Assembly: GCA_002281575.1 (NCBI GenBank)
Contig: NCGN01000005.1
Span: forward strand, 146,837 to 210,836
DNA: 64,000 nucleotides
DNA from: Sphingobacteriia bacterium 28-36-52
GTDB lineage: Bacteria; Bacteroidota; Bacteroidia; Chitinophagales; Chitinophagaceae
Direction: 5' to 3'
The notes under the pieces were generated by a model that saw only the letters and a list, made by a program, of their open reading frames with translations, was not told where the DNA came from and did not search any database. Each line of letters opens with the position of its first letter. The stretch's first letter is position 1. This document shows positions 34,352 to 43,876 of this stretch, piece by piece. Both the position numbers and the translations under genes were made by a program.

Positions 34352-34936
34352 ATGAAAAAAATAGTTGTATTAGCCAGTTTAGTAAGCATCGGTTTTTTAA
34401 TCCAGTCATGTTTTGATGGTAATAATAATCAAACGAAAAGCCATAGCATTTCAAAAGAGCAAAGTATAGAGCGTGGTAAATACTTGGTTAAAATTACCGG
34501 TTGTGGAGATTGTCATTCCCCCAAAAAAATGGGCCCGATGGGTCCTTTTGAAGACAGTGCACAATTACTATCAGGTTTTAGGGCTAATGATATTTTGCCT
34601 GAGATAGATACCAATAGTTTAAAAAGAGGCTGGGCTTTGTTTTATGCAGAAGGAACTGCTATGGTTTCTCCCGCAGGCACCGCTTATGCTGCCAATATTA
34701 CTTCGGACACCACTGGTATTGGTGCATGGAGTTTCAACCAATTTAAAATTGCAATGACCTTGGGTAAATGGAAGGGCTTAGAAAATAACCGTCACTTACT
34801 TCCCCCAATGCCTTGGCAAAATTTTGCACAAATGAAAGAGGAAGATTTGAGGGCTATCTACGATTATTTAATGAGTACTAAACCTGTTAAAAATTTAGTC
34901 CCTTCCGCTGTTCCCTCAGTACTTCAACAGCTTTAA
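34352..34936 (+). CDS. Cytochrome c-type lipoprotein
   Basis: Lipoprotein of 194 residues (MKKIVVLASLVSIGFLIQSCFDG, lipobox QSC). It has one haem-binding CxxCH motif, CGDCH near residue 51, preceded by RGKYLVKITG, typical of class I cytochrome c. The distal Met ligand may be in LPPMPWQNFAQM near 150. It probably transfers electrons on the periplasmic face of a membrane; no partner oxidoreductase is encoded next to it. It begins nine bases after the small frame at 34229, so it might be part of the same transcript as the barrel gene. Confidence 0.88.
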   Translation: MKKIVVLASLVSIGFLIQSCFDGNNNQTKSHSISKEQSIERGKYLVKITGCGDCHSPKKMGPMGPFEDSAQLLSGFRANDILPEIDTNSLKRGWALFYAEGTAMVSPAGTAYAANITSDTTGIGAWSFNQFKIAMTLGKWKGLENNRHLLPPMPWQNFAQMKEEDLRAIYDYLMSTKPVKNLVPSAVPSVLQQL

Positions 34937-34954
34937 AATCCAATGTTTGAATGA

Positions 34955-35296
34955 TTACTCTTCTGTGGCTGCTGGTAATTCGGTGGCCACTCCTTTTATG
35001 AGTAGTTGAAACTTTGTATTGAGAGATACAGTAAACTCACTACCTTCTAAAATCAATTTAGTATTGGCATCATCTAACATTACACTCGCCAAATCTGATG
35101 CTAATGCAGAGCTGCTGATTAAATTAGCCACTTTACCATTCTTGAATTCAATGGTGAACTTATACCCTGCTTTTCTTCCGGTTCCTAAACGCTCAAAATC
35201 AATCCTATTAAGATCAAGCACTTGGTTATCCTGCTTAGTTCTTTTTAATAATATGCGAATAATCGGTAGGTACTTGGTCCAAATCTGGGCGTACAT
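34955..35296 (-). CDS. Conserved hypothetical protein, 113 residues
   Basis: Soluble protein starting MYAQIWTKYLPIIRILLKRT. The body alternates hydrophobic and polar residues (GYKFTIEFKNGKVANLI, LILEGSEFTVSLNTKFQLLIKG), suggesting a small beta-rich domain. No signal peptide or cysteines. I do not recognise a family. The minus-strand sequence before the ATG contains CCTTTG within 35 bases, a weak -7 box. Convergent with the cytochrome gene and divergent from the nucleoid-associated protein. Confidence 0.7.
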   Translation of the reverse strand: MYAQIWTKYLPIIRILLKRTKQDNQVLDLNRIDFERLGTGRKAGYKFTIEFKNGKVANLISSSALASDLASVMLDDANTKLILEGSEFTVSLNTKFQLLIKGVATELPAATEE

Positions 35297-35399
35297 GTAG
35301 CAGGGTTAATGGTTAAGAATGATACAAAGGTCCGAAATTTATTGACGATTTCCGAATTTGGTTTTTAAAAGGCCGCTTATCTTCTATATTCGCATTATT

Positions 35400-36437
35400 A
35401 TGAATACAATTTCCGGGGTAATAATAAACAAGCTAATGGTGCACCAGGCGGGCAATGCAGCCCAAGGAGGCACCCTAATTTTATCTGAAACTGCCCATGA
35501 AATTCCTGATGAATTTTGGCAGCAAACACTGGCCCATTTTTTCCTAAAACCCTTTAATGAGGCTGAACAATACCGTTTAAACCTAGAAAATAACTTGGTT
35601 TACAATACCATAGCTCAGGTATTTGATGGTGACACTTCCTTTGAAACAGGGAGTAAAACGCTGGCTGAACATTTTCATGTTAAGAGTCAGTCGGTTTTTG
35701 CTAAATCAGGTGAATTGTATATGGTATTTTTTGAAAATATTCCTTTTGATGATGGTTTTACCGATGCAATCGGCCTTTTTCATACTTGTACCAAAGACCA
35801 ATTCTTAAAAGTCAATACTAAACCAACTGGTATTAATTTGACTATAGAAGACGGAATTGACCTAAAAAAGCCCGAAAAAGGGGTCATTTTGCTAAGAAAA
35901 GAGCAAAATCAAGGGTTTTTAGCTTTAATTCATGAATCGGCTGCTTCCAAACAAGGGGACGCTGCTTTTTGGAAATCTGCTTTTTTGCAAGCAAACCCAA
36001 TTGTAAATAGTTACCATAATACCAATGAAACATTGGGAATGTGTAAGCTTTTTATCAGCAAAGAATTAAATGAGCATTTTGATACCAACAAAACTGATCA
36101 AATTGATATGCTACAAAGAAGCATGGAGTATTTTAAAACCCATGATCAATTTCAACTAGACCAGTTTAGTAAGGAAGTTTTATACCACCCTGAAGTGATT
36201 GATAGTTTTACCCAATATAAGCAACAATATGAAGTAGCTAAGCAAGTAAATATTGAAGACGAATTTGCTATTAACCCAGCTGCTATTCAAAAACAGCAAA
36301 GGCAATTTAAAAGCATACTTAAATTAGACAAGAACTTTCATGTATATGTTCATGGTCGTAGAGACCTTATAGAAAAAGGCTACGATGAAATGACAGGCAA
36401 ACATTACTACAAACTTTACTTTGATCAGGAGCAATAA
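35400..36437 (+). CDS. Nucleoid-associated protein (NdpA/YejK family)
   Basis: DNA-associated protein of the 37-kDa nucleoid protein family, 345 residues from ATG 35400; the longer frame from 35358 adds 14 residues without family similarity. Recognised by GVIINKLMVHQAGN at the start, FHVKSQSVFAKSGELYMVFFEN near 95 and a DALGLFHT-like segment (TDAIGLFHT) near 120. The family binds double-stranded DNA; its role in nucleoid structure is poorly understood. It is convergent with the next gene and ends one base before it. Confidence 0.85.
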   Translation: MNTISGVIINKLMVHQAGNAAQGGTLILSETAHEIPDEFWQQTLAHFFLKPFNEAEQYRLNLENNLVYNTIAQVFDGDTSFETGSKTLAEHFHVKSQSVFAKSGELYMVFFENIPFDDGFTDAIGLFHTCTKDQFLKVNTKPTGINLTIEDGIDLKKPEKGVILLRKEQNQGFLALIHESAASKQGDAAFWKSAFLQANPIVNSYHNTNETLGMCKLFISKELNEHFDTNKTDQIDMLQRSMEYFKTHDQFQLDQFSKEVLYHPEVIDSFTQYKQQYEVAKQVNIEDEFAINPAAIQKQQRQFKSILKLDKNFHVYVHGRRDLIEKGYDEMTGKHYYKLYFDQEQ

Positions 36438-36911
36438 TTAGCATTCATTCATCATTTGTAAGTAATCGTATTGCAAGTCTTCATGTAGGGTACCAAGTGC
36501 TGCATTTATTTTTTTAATTTGATGTTTATACAAATTAGCCAATGCAGTACTTTTCATAAATGGAATCCCCGATTTTTTTAAACTTAAACTAAAATGCAGC
36601 AAAATGGCAACTTCTGCTTGCTTAGAGCCAGTGTAGCGAATATGTTTGGTTGCAATTCTTAGTATTTTACGCAGGGTTTTTTTTACGAAATAAAGGTTTT
36701 GGCCTGGATCAATTTCAGCAAACTCATCTGAGATCTGTTGATTTACTTCAGCTATATAAGCTTCTTCGTTGTGTGCTTCAAATAATAAAAAGGTAAGTAA
36801 CTCTTTATTCTCTTTCTTAAACTTTGCCAGTCTTAAACAGAGTTCTGCCAACTCTTTGTTTGAGTTGCTCATTAAAGCCTGTTTGATCTCGTGCACAGAT
36901 GCTGCTTTCAT
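36438..36911 (-). CDS. Conserved hypothetical helical protein
   Basis: Soluble protein of 157 residues from ATG 36911 (MKAASVHEIKQALMSNSNKELAELC). It is highly charged, probably all helical; LRLAKFKKENKELLTFLLFEAHNEEAYI and the repeat-like LLHFSLSLKKSGIPF resemble helical-repeat proteins. No enzymatic motif. Known function: none that I recognise. It is divergent from the Tat-exported isomerase-like gene, with 41 bases between the start codons. Confidence 0.72.
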   Translation of the reverse strand: MKAASVHEIKQALMSNSNKELAELCLRLAKFKKENKELLTFLLFEAHNEEAYIAEVNQQISDEFAEIDPGQNLYFVKKTLRKILRIATKHIRYTGSKQAEVAILLHFSLSLKKSGIPFMKSTALANLYKHQIKKINAALGTLHEDLQYDYLQMMNEC

Positions 36912-36952
36912 ACAAAATTTGCGTACTTTGGTTATCACAAAAAATCAAAAAT

Positions 36953-37867
36953 ATGCAATTGAACCGTCGTAAATTTTTACAAAAAGGCACTTTAGCTGCT
37001 TTAGCAACTGTTACCCTTCCTTCTTGGGCTTCTGCTGCCGCCAAAAAGAAATTCATTACAGGTGTTCAATTGTATTCTGTGCGTGAAGATATGCGTAAAG
37101 ACCCATTGGCTACTTTAAAAGCCGTTGCTGAAATGGGATATAAAAATGTAGAACACGCCAATTATGTGAATAGAAAATTTTATGGCTATACTGCTACTGA
37201 ATTTAAAAAAGTACTAAGCGATTTGGGTATGAAAATGCCCTCTGGCCATACTGTAATGGGTGCCAATCATTGGGATGCAACAAAAAAAGACTTTACCGAC
37301 ACTTGGAAGTACACCATTGAAGATGCGGCATTAGTTGGTCAAGAATTAGTGATTAGCCCATCTTTAGAATCTGGGTTGCGTAAGTCTAAAGACGATATGT
37401 TGCGCTTTATGGAAGTGTTTAATAAATGTGGAGAGCTCTGTAAAAAATCGGGAATGCGTTTTGGTTATCACAACCACGATTTTGAATTCACTCAAATGAT
37501 GGGCACTGAAACCATGTATGAGGTAATGCTTAATAATACCGATCCTTCCATGGTAACGCAACAATTTGATATGGGAAATTTATATGGTACCGGTGCAGAT
37601 GCATTAGCTATTGTGAAAAAATATCCAGGTCGCTTTGTTTCAATGCATGTAAAAGATGAAATCAAAAGAGCAAATGGTAACGGATATGAAAGTACCATTT
37701 TAGGAAAAGGAGTTCAACAGGTAAAAGAAATTATTGAAGAGGGTTTAAAAAATGGGGGGACTATTCATTTTATTGTTGAGCAAGAAGCCTATCAAGGTAT
37801 TACACCTTTAGACTGTATAAAAGAGGATTTAAAAGTAATGAAGCAATGGGGATTTAAAGGCCAATAA
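36953..37867 (+). CDS. Tat-exported sugar phosphate isomerase/epimerase-like TIM barrel
   Basis: Xylose-isomerase-like TIM-barrel protein of 304 residues from ATG 36953. The N-terminus MQLNRRKFLQKGTLAALATV is a twin-arginine signal ending at ASA. The barrel carries GVQLYSVREDM near 35, ALKAVAEMGYKNVEHA near 50, GYHNHDFEF near 165 (metal-ligand His region), QQFDMGNLYGTG near 205 and FVSMHVKDE near 230. Metal-binding Glu, Asp, His and Glu positions of the family appear kept. Substrate unknown; exported Bacteroidota members are often annotated as sugar phosphate isomerase although their real substrate is likely an unphosphorylated sugar. Confidence 0.88.
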   Translation: MQLNRRKFLQKGTLAALATVTLPSWASAAAKKKFITGVQLYSVREDMRKDPLATLKAVAEMGYKNVEHANYVNRKFYGYTATEFKKVLSDLGMKMPSGHTVMGANHWDATKKDFTDTWKYTIEDAALVGQELVISPSLESGLRKSKDDMLRFMEVFNKCGELCKKSGMRFGYHNHDFEFTQMMGTETMYEVMLNNTDPSMVTQQFDMGNLYGTGADALAIVKKYPGRFVSMHVKDEIKRANGNGYESTILGKGVQQVKEIIEEGLKNGGTIHFIVEQEAYQGITPLDCIKEDLKVMKQWGFKGQ

Positions 37868-37917
37868 TATGATTGGTAGAATCATTGTTACAAATCGTTA
37901 ATATCAAATAAAGTTTT

Positions 37918-40107
37918 ATGAAAATAGGGTTCTTTGCATTTTGTAGTTTGATGATGGTCTCCGCTTTTGCTCAATCGCCTAGCATAGCTGAAGTAAAACG
38001 TTGGGAAGCCCAAGCCAAACAAGTAAATATTGTAAGAGACACATATGGTGTTCCACATATTTATGGTAAAACAGATGCGGATGTTGTTTTTGGATTAATG
38101 TATTCTCAGTGCGAAGAAAATTTTGAACGCATTGAGCGTAATTATTTGGAAATGTTGGGTAGAAGAGCTGAGATGGAAGGAGAGAAGTTGATTTATAACG
38201 ACTTGTTGATGCGCTTAATTGCAGACAGCAACGATGCAAAGAAAGACTATTTACAAAGTCCATTGTGGTTGAAGAAATTGTTGAATGCACATGCTGATGG
38301 AATTAATTATTTCTTGTATAAACATCCCGAAGTAAGACCCGTTGTTTTAAAAAAATTTGAACCTTGGTTTCATTTAATGTATACAGACGGCAGTGTTTCT
38401 GCAACAAGTACTGGTGGAGCATCTGTAGAAGAAATTAAGCAGTTTTACGAAAATGGTCCTGAAACCAATTCAACAGCCTACCACCAAATAAAAGAGATTG
38501 AAGAAAGAGGATCAAATGGATTTGCGATTGCACCTAAGCGATCAGCTTCAGGTAATGCAATGTTGTACATTAATCCACACGTGCCTTTCTATTTTAGATC
38601 AGAAGCGCAAATGGTGAGCGAAGAAGGGTTGAATGCTTATGGTGCTGCCACTTGGGGTCAATTTTTTATTTACCAAGGTTTTAATGAACATGTTGGCTGG
38701 ATGCATACTTCTGGATATACCGACGTGGCCGACTTATATGAAGAAAAAATTACTAAAACCAATAAAGGTTGGGTGTATGAATACGATAAAAAATTTATGC
38801 CAGTAAAATCTAAACCAATTACTATTTACTATGCGGTTAACGGAGAAAGACAGGCTAAAACATTTACAGCATTCTATACGCATCATGGACCTGTAGTAGC
38901 TAAAAGAAATGGCAAGTGGTTGGCTTTAAAAGAGTACAATAGATCTATGAAAGCCTTAGTACAAAGTTGGAAAACAACCAAGGCCCAAAATTTAGAAGAG
39001 TACACTACTGCTATGAAAGGTTTGTCTAATACTACCAATAACACAGTGTATGCAGACGATCAAGGAAATATTGCTTATTGGCATGGGAACTTTGTACCAA
39101 AAAGAAATCCTGGATTCGATTTTAACTTGCCTGTTGATGGCTCTATTGCTGCAACAGAGTGGCAAGGTGTGCATCCATTAGAAGAAACAGTTCATTTAAT
39201 TAATCCAGCTAGTGGATGGATGCAAAACTGCAATGCTACTCCATTTACTTTAGCAGGAGAAAGCAGCCCCAATAAAAACAATTATCCTTATTATATGGCT
39301 CCCGATGGACAAAATGCCAGAGGAATAAATGCAATGCGTTTGTTAAACAATAGAGACAGCATTACGTTGGAAGAATTAATTGAAATTGGATACGATCGTT
39401 ATTTATCTGCATTTGATATTTTATTGCCTCCTTTATTCAAGGCATTTGATGAAACCAGCAATACAGACTCATTAAAAAATAAAATTAGACCTGCAATTGA
39501 AACACTTAAAGCTTGGAACAAAATTACCGATACTAGTTCAGTAGCTACTACATTGGCAATTGATTGGGCTACCAAAATAAATGCACTTTGGCCTCGCGCT
39601 AGAACGCAAGAAGAAAACACAGAATGGATTGGCCGATTTAATGCAATAACTAATGGAGTTAGCGGTAAAAAAATGTTAGAGAAGCTAAATGAAGTATTGA
39701 GTGAATTAAATGCAAAATACGGTCGCTGGCAAGTAAGATGGGGTTCTATCAATCGTTTCCAACGATTAACAGGAAAATTTGCTGAAGTATATGACGACAA
39801 TAAGGCAAGTTTAGCAGTTCCTTTAAGTTCATCTAGATGGGGTTCATTACCGGCATTTGAAAGTAGGTCTATGTATAGTTCAAGAGGCAGATATGGTTTT
39901 TCTGGAAATAGTTTTATTGCTGCAGTTGAATTTGGTAAACGTGTTAAAGCCAAAACGATTGTTACGGGTGGACATAGCAATAATCCATTATCTCCCCATT
40001 TTAAAGATCAATCTGAAGGGTTTGTTTATGGCAAGTTTAAGGATGTGTTTTTTTATAAGGAAGACGTATTTAAAAACAAGGAAAAAGAATATCATCCAGG
40101 AGAGTAA
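37918..40107 (+). CDS. Exported penicillin-acylase family N-terminal nucleophile hydrolase
   Basis: S45 family hydrolase of 729 residues, made as a precursor with a signal peptide (MKIGFFAFCSLMMVSAFAQ). The alpha chain would cover about 20-198. Autoprocessing before Ser199 (ERGSNGFAIAP) would expose this Ser as N-terminal nucleophile of the beta chain; Asn is retained in the NNTTNNTVYADDQGNIAYW-type segment (SNTTNNTVYADDQ near 370). The family includes penicillin G acylase, aculeacin acylase and quorum-quenching acyl-homoserine lactone acylases. The specificity here is unknown. The convergent cysS gene ends one base away. Confidence 0.93.
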   Translation: MKIGFFAFCSLMMVSAFAQSPSIAEVKRWEAQAKQVNIVRDTYGVPHIYGKTDADVVFGLMYSQCEENFERIERNYLEMLGRRAEMEGEKLIYNDLLMRLIADSNDAKKDYLQSPLWLKKLLNAHADGINYFLYKHPEVRPVVLKKFEPWFHLMYTDGSVSATSTGGASVEEIKQFYENGPETNSTAYHQIKEIEERGSNGFAIAPKRSASGNAMLYINPHVPFYFRSEAQMVSEEGLNAYGAATWGQFFIYQGFNEHVGWMHTSGYTDVADLYEEKITKTNKGWVYEYDKKFMPVKSKPITIYYAVNGERQAKTFTAFYTHHGPVVAKRNGKWLALKEYNRSMKALVQSWKTTKAQNLEEYTTAMKGLSNTTNNTVYADDQGNIAYWHGNFVPKRNPGFDFNLPVDGSIAATEWQGVHPLEETVHLINPASGWMQNCNATPFTLAGESSPNKNNYPYYMAPDGQNARGINAMRLLNNRDSITLEELIEIGYDRYLSAFDILLPPLFKAFDETSNTDSLKNKIRPAIETLKAWNKITDTSSVATTLAIDWATKINALWPRARTQEENTEWIGRFNAITNGVSGKKMLEKLNEVLSELNAKYGRWQVRWGSINRFQRLTGKFAEVYDDNKASLAVPLSSSRWGSLPAFESRSMYSSRGRYGFSGNSFIAAVEFGKRVKAKTIVTGGHSNNPLSPHFKDQSEGFVYGKFKDVFFYKEDVFKNKEKEYHPGE

Positions 40108-40108
40108 T

Positions 40109-41614
40109 CTACTGGATGGTATAACTCATTCCTCCATCTTTTTCATCTTTTAATTGAACGCCCAAAGCGCTTAATTCATTTCTGATTTTATCGGATGTAA
40201 CAAAGTCTTTTCTTTGCTTTGCTTCTTTGCGAATATTGATTAACAATTGTAAAACCCCTTCCAGCTTATTATTGTTATCGGCTTTGCTGCTTTGTAAACC
40301 AAAAATACTTACTATAAATGCAGAAAGCTGTTTTTTCATCAAGGATATGGTATTGCTGTCTAACGCATTTGCACTAATATGTTTGTCTTTTAATGAATTG
40401 ATTACCGGAACCAATTCAAACATATTGGCAATTACTTTTGCAGTATTAATATCGTCGTTCATGAACTCATCAAACTCTGTAACCAACTTTATTACTTTTT
40501 GATTGAGTGTAAGGTCATCGGCAGTTTGATTTGTAGTGTAGTCAAAGCTCATTAACCACTCATAAGCATCCATTAATCTTCTTAAAGCCTTTTCACTTGC
40601 TTGTAAAGCTTCATTACTAAAGTCTAATGTGCTTCTATATTGAGATTGTAAAATAAAAAAGCGAACAGTAGAAGGTGCATAAGCCTGCTCTAATATTGGA
40701 TGTGTTCCTGCAAACAATTCACTAAGCTTAATCACATTGTTATAGCTCTTTCCCATTTTCTTACCATTAATGGTAATCATATTGTTGTGGAGCCAATACT
40801 TTGCAGGCATTTGATGATTACAAACCGTACTTTGGGCAATTTCACACTCATGATGTGGAAATTGTAAATCCATACCACCTCCATGAATGTCAAATTCTTT
40901 TCCTAGGTATTTTGTACTCATTGCAGAACACTCTATATGCCATCCAGGGAAGCCCTCACCCCAAGGACTCTGCCAACGCATGATATGTTCGGGTGGTGCA
41001 TTTTTCCAAAGAGCAAAATCACTTTTATTCCGCTTTTCCTCTTGATTTTCTAATTCTCTTGTACTTTCTATTTGATCATCTAAAATTCGTCCACTTAGAA
41101 TTCCATAAGGTTGTCCTTTGGCACTAAAATCGATATTGTATTTCTCTACATCAAAATATACAGAGCCATTAGATTCATATGCATAGCCATCTTCAATGAT
41201 TTTTTTAATCATTTCAATCTGCTCTACAATATGTCCTGTTGCTGTAGGCTCTATACTTGGTGGCAGGTTGTTAAACTGGTTCATAGCCCAATGGTACATA
41301 TTGGTATATTTTTGTACCAATTCCATTGGTTCTAATTTTTCAAGAACTGCCTTAGAACTAATTTTATCTTCAGCTGCTCTGCCCTCTTCTTCAAAATGGC
41401 CCGCGTCGGTAATATTTCTTACATATCGTACCTTATACCCTAAATACATTAAATAACGATATAGTACATCAAATGTTATAAATGGTCTTGCATGACCTAA
41501 ATGACTTTCTCCACTTACAGTTGGGCCACAAACATACATTCCCACATAAGGGGGATTGATGGGTTCAAAAACTTCTTTTTTACGGGTAAGCGAGTTGTAT
41601 ACTTTCAGCGACAT
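40109..41614 (-). CDS. cysS: Cysteinyl-tRNA synthetase
   Basis: Class I aminoacyl-tRNA synthetase that charges tRNA-Cys, 501 residues. Cys29 in [10 protein letters not shown] and the later [10 protein letters not shown] and [10 protein letters not shown] segments provide the zinc site. The HIGH-type motif is HLGH (near 37-40) and the KMSKS-type motif is KMGKS (near 288). The C-terminal helical anticodon-binding part ends MSYTIQ. The start is ATG 41614. It follows the EEP gene by 17 bases on the same strand, with an internal -7 box TAACTTTG between them. Confidence 0.96.
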   Translation of the reverse strand: MSLKVYNSLTRKKEVFEPINPPYVGMYVCGPTVSGESHLGHARPFITFDVLYRYLMYLGYKVRYVRNITDAGHFEEEGRAAEDKISSKAVLEKLEPMELVQKYTNMYHWAMNQFNNLPPSIEPTATGHIVEQIEMIKKIIEDGYAYESNGSVYFDVEKYNIDFSAKGQPYGILSGRILDDQIESTRELENQEEKRNKSDFALWKNAPPEHIMRWQSPWGEGFPGWHIECSAMSTKYLGKEFDIHGGGMDLQFPHHECEIAQSTVCNHQMPAKYWLHNNMITINGKKMGKSYNNVIKLSELFAGTHPILEQAYAPSTVRFFILQSQYRSTLDFSNEALQASEKALRRLMDAYEWLMSFDYTTNQTADDLTLNQKVIKLVTEFDEFMNDDINTAKVIANMFELVPVINSLKDKHISANALDSNTISLMKKQLSAFIVSIFGLQSSKADNNNKLEGVLQLLINIRKEAKQRKDFVTSDKIRNELSALGVQLKDEKDGGMSYTIQ

Positions 41615-41629
41615 GATGCCGCAAAGTTA
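41615..41629 (-). promoter_or_regulatory. Putative cysS promoter
   Basis: TAACTTTG on the minus strand (41629-41622) matches TAnnTTTG and is seven bases before the cysS ATG, so cysS may be transcribed independently of the upstream run with a very short leader. Confidence 0.45.
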
Positions 41630-41631
41630 TT

Positions 41632-42735
41632 TTATTTTTTCAAACGAATATCAGCTACCAACATGATATGGTCGCTTAATGCTTCATCAACCATATCAAA
41701 TTGCTTTACTTCAAATTGTCTATCTAATAAGATATAGTCAATTCTTAGGGTTGGGGCTAATGAAATAAAGGTTCTGCCAAGGCCAAAGCTTCTTTGTAGA
41801 AAGGCATCATTTTTATCTCCCTTAATATTAAAATAGGTATATGAGTTGGGAACGTCATTAAAATCTCCAGTAATTACTGTTGGGTATGGACTTCTGTCTA
41901 GGGCAGTTCTTACTAAATTTGCTTGAATACCTCTTTTCTGATAAGCTGCCTTCATTTTTCGCATAATACTGAGTGAAGCACTAAATGAGGATTCGTCGGA
42001 GTCTTTTATTTTTTCAATATCAGCATAATCTTTCTTTTTAAACTTGAAAGACTGTAAATGAGTAGTAAATACCCTAATGGTGTCATTTCCTTTTAACAGG
42101 TCTGTATAAATGAGACTTTCTTCAGAAGGAAATACAACTCTGCCAGAATCGATGATAGGATATTTAGAGAAAATAATACAACCAGATTGATAGGTCCCGT
42201 CATTTCTTTTGTGGTCCTTAGAAAAAAAGTAATACTGATGGGTGCTTCTGAATAAACTGATATTATTTTCTGCTTCCGCATTATTGAACTCTTGTAAGCA
42301 TATTACATCTGGGTAGGTTTTTAAAATGCTTGATGCTACTTCATTCCTAACTAATTTTTTTGCTAATGCATCTTTAGATAATCCATTAAAGCTTTGCACA
42401 TTCCAGTTTACAATCCTAAAATGATTTTCTGCTTTCCTTTTTGTAAAGATGGAATTACCCGTCCAGGCAAATACTACTGCAATTTGTTGCCATCCAATTA
42501 ATAAAGCTATGATTGGCATGAGTGACCAAATTGGTTTAGAGATTAACCAAAACAAAGTAAATAAGATAAGGGCTAAAATTAGATAGGGTGTAGTTAAAGC
42601 CAATAATCCATGGAACCAAATCTGATTAGGATTAACATAAGGAGATAATGCAGCAATCAAAAAAAATAAGACAATAATTGCATTGACAATAATGAAAAAT
42701 TTCTTAGTGGTTTTCCTAATCCAGCCTTTTGCCAT
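41632..42735 (-). CDS. Membrane-anchored endonuclease/exonuclease/phosphatase family protein
   Basis: EEP-superfamily protein of 367 residues from ATG 42735 (MAKGWIRKTTKKFFIIVNAI), with two or three membrane helices in the first 95 residues. The catalytic domain holds NWNVQSFNG near 115, CLQEFNNAE near 150 (metal-binding Glu), VITGDFNDVPNS near 300 (Asp, Asn) and LSDHIMLVADI near 355 (Asp-His pair). This is the DNase-I-like fold; substrates range from phospholipids and inositol phosphates to DNA. A membrane anchor suggests a lipid or periplasmic phosphodiester substrate. It is a paralogue of the gene immediately upstream, spaced 19 bases. Confidence 0.88.
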   Translation of the reverse strand: MAKGWIRKTTKKFFIIVNAIIVLFFLIAALSPYVNPNQIWFHGLLALTTPYLILALILFTLFWLISKPIWSLMPIIALLIGWQQIAVVFAWTGNSIFTKRKAENHFRIVNWNVQSFNGLSKDALAKKLVRNEVASSILKTYPDVICLQEFNNAEAENNISLFRSTHQYYFFSKDHKRNDGTYQSGCIIFSKYPIIDSGRVVFPSEESLIYTDLLKGNDTIRVFTTHLQSFKFKKKDYADIEKIKDSDESSFSASLSIMRKMKAAYQKRGIQANLVRTALDRSPYPTVITGDFNDVPNSYTYFNIKGDKNDAFLQRSFGLGRTFISLAPTLRIDYILLDRQFEVKQFDMVDEALSDHIMLVADIRLKK

Positions 42736-42754
42736 AATTAAAATTACAAAAATT

Positions 42755-43876
42755 TTAATTGGCAAGTTGGATGTCTGCAATCACAGGGTAATGGTCTGAC
42801 AAATTCAGTTTGGGCGAATAATACTGCAAGGTTCTTAAATCGGTTGAAGTTAATATTAAATCAATCCTTGCAAAATAGCTGCCTTTTTTATAAGTACCCC
42901 TTAAACCTGCACCCTTTTCTAAATAGGTATCCAAAGTGTTTTGTCTTAATAACTGGTATACATAACTACTGGGTACTGCATTTAAATCGGCACAAAAAAT
43001 AAAAGGTATTTTTGTGTCTTCAAATGCACCAACTACTTGTTCAGCTTGATCTGTATGTATTCGATCATAATATTCTAATCTTTCAAATCGATTACTATTA
43101 AATAAAAAATTGGTGTCTTCTTTTACGTATTTTAAGTTTCCTAGCACACCACCTGATAATTTATTATAGTGTAAAAACATAGACCTGAAATGGGTATTAA
43201 ATAAGCGAAGGGTTTTGTTTGCTATTTCTAAATCGGCATATGCAATGCTTTCTGGGTGGGATGCTTGTGTATAAACTATTCGCCCACTATTATTAATGGG
43301 AAATTTAGAAAAAATAATTGTGCCATATGATATGTCGTCCATGCTAAAAAAATGATACGGAAATCCTAAACTGTCTCTTATAAATCCTGGAATATCACGT
43401 TCAGCCCAACCTGGTGCTACAATGAAATCTTGAAAGCAAAGTATATCTGGGTTTACTTCTTTAATAAAATTGAGCATCTTAACTTGATCATATTTCCAAG
43501 ATTCTAGCTCTGGCCTACTGTAAAGAAATTCATTTACATTCCAAGTTAATACCCTAACCGATTGTGCTTCCTTGATAGGATTAAAAGCTTGCGGTATACG
43601 AATTGAGTAAGTATTAAATAAATTAAAGCTTCCGGGCAATAACAATAAAAAGACCAGCCATGATTTTTTTTGAAATAGCAGCACAATAGTGCAACACCAC
43701 AAAAAACTAATTAGAAAAAGGATGGGAAAGCCAATAGCTAAGAAAGTAATTCCAGTAAAAATATGCGGATTCATCCAGCCACTAAATGAACCAACCCAAT
43801 AAATCAATATTAATGGAAAACCTAATGCAGCAATGCTGCTCTTGATAAATGTATAAAAAGATTGTTTTGATATCAT
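42755..43876 (-). CDS. Membrane-anchored endonuclease/exonuclease/phosphatase family protein (paralogue)
   Basis: EEP-superfamily protein of 373 residues and paralogue of the downstream gene, with similar N-terminal helices (LGFPLILIYWVGSFSG, LAIGFPILFLISFLWCCTIVLLF). Catalytic residues are visible in TWNVNEFLYS near 125, CFQDFIVAP near 162, FIFCADLNAVPSS near 300 and LSDHYPVIADI at the end. In CFQDF the usual metal-binding Glu is Asp. Its ATG shares one base with the stop of the upstream rhomboid-like gene (TAATG), a sign of translational coupling. The pair probably arose by tandem duplication. Confidence 0.88.
   Translation of the reverse strand: MISKQSFYTFIKSSIAALGFPLILIYWVGSFSGWMNPHIFTGITFLAIGFPILFLISFLWCCTIVLLFQKKSWLVFLLLLPGSFNLFNTYSIRIPQAFNPIKEAQSVRVLTWNVNEFLYSRPELESWKYDQVKMLNFIKEVNPDILCFQDFIVAPGWAERDIPGFIRDSLGFPYHFFSMDDISYGTIIFSKFPINNSGRIVYTQASHPESIAYADLEIANKTLRLFNTHFRSMFLHYNKLSGGVLGNLKYVKEDTNFLFNSNRFERLEYYDRIHTDQAEQVVGAFEDTKIPFIFCADLNAVPSSYVYQLLRQNTLDTYLEKGAGLRGTYKKGSYFARIDLILTSTDLRTLQYYSPKLNLSDHYPVIADIQLAN

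Noticed and set aside
41632-43876. The two EEP genes as one gene split by a frameshift
   Set aside because: Both have a full set of catalytic motifs and their own membrane segments, so they are paralogues.
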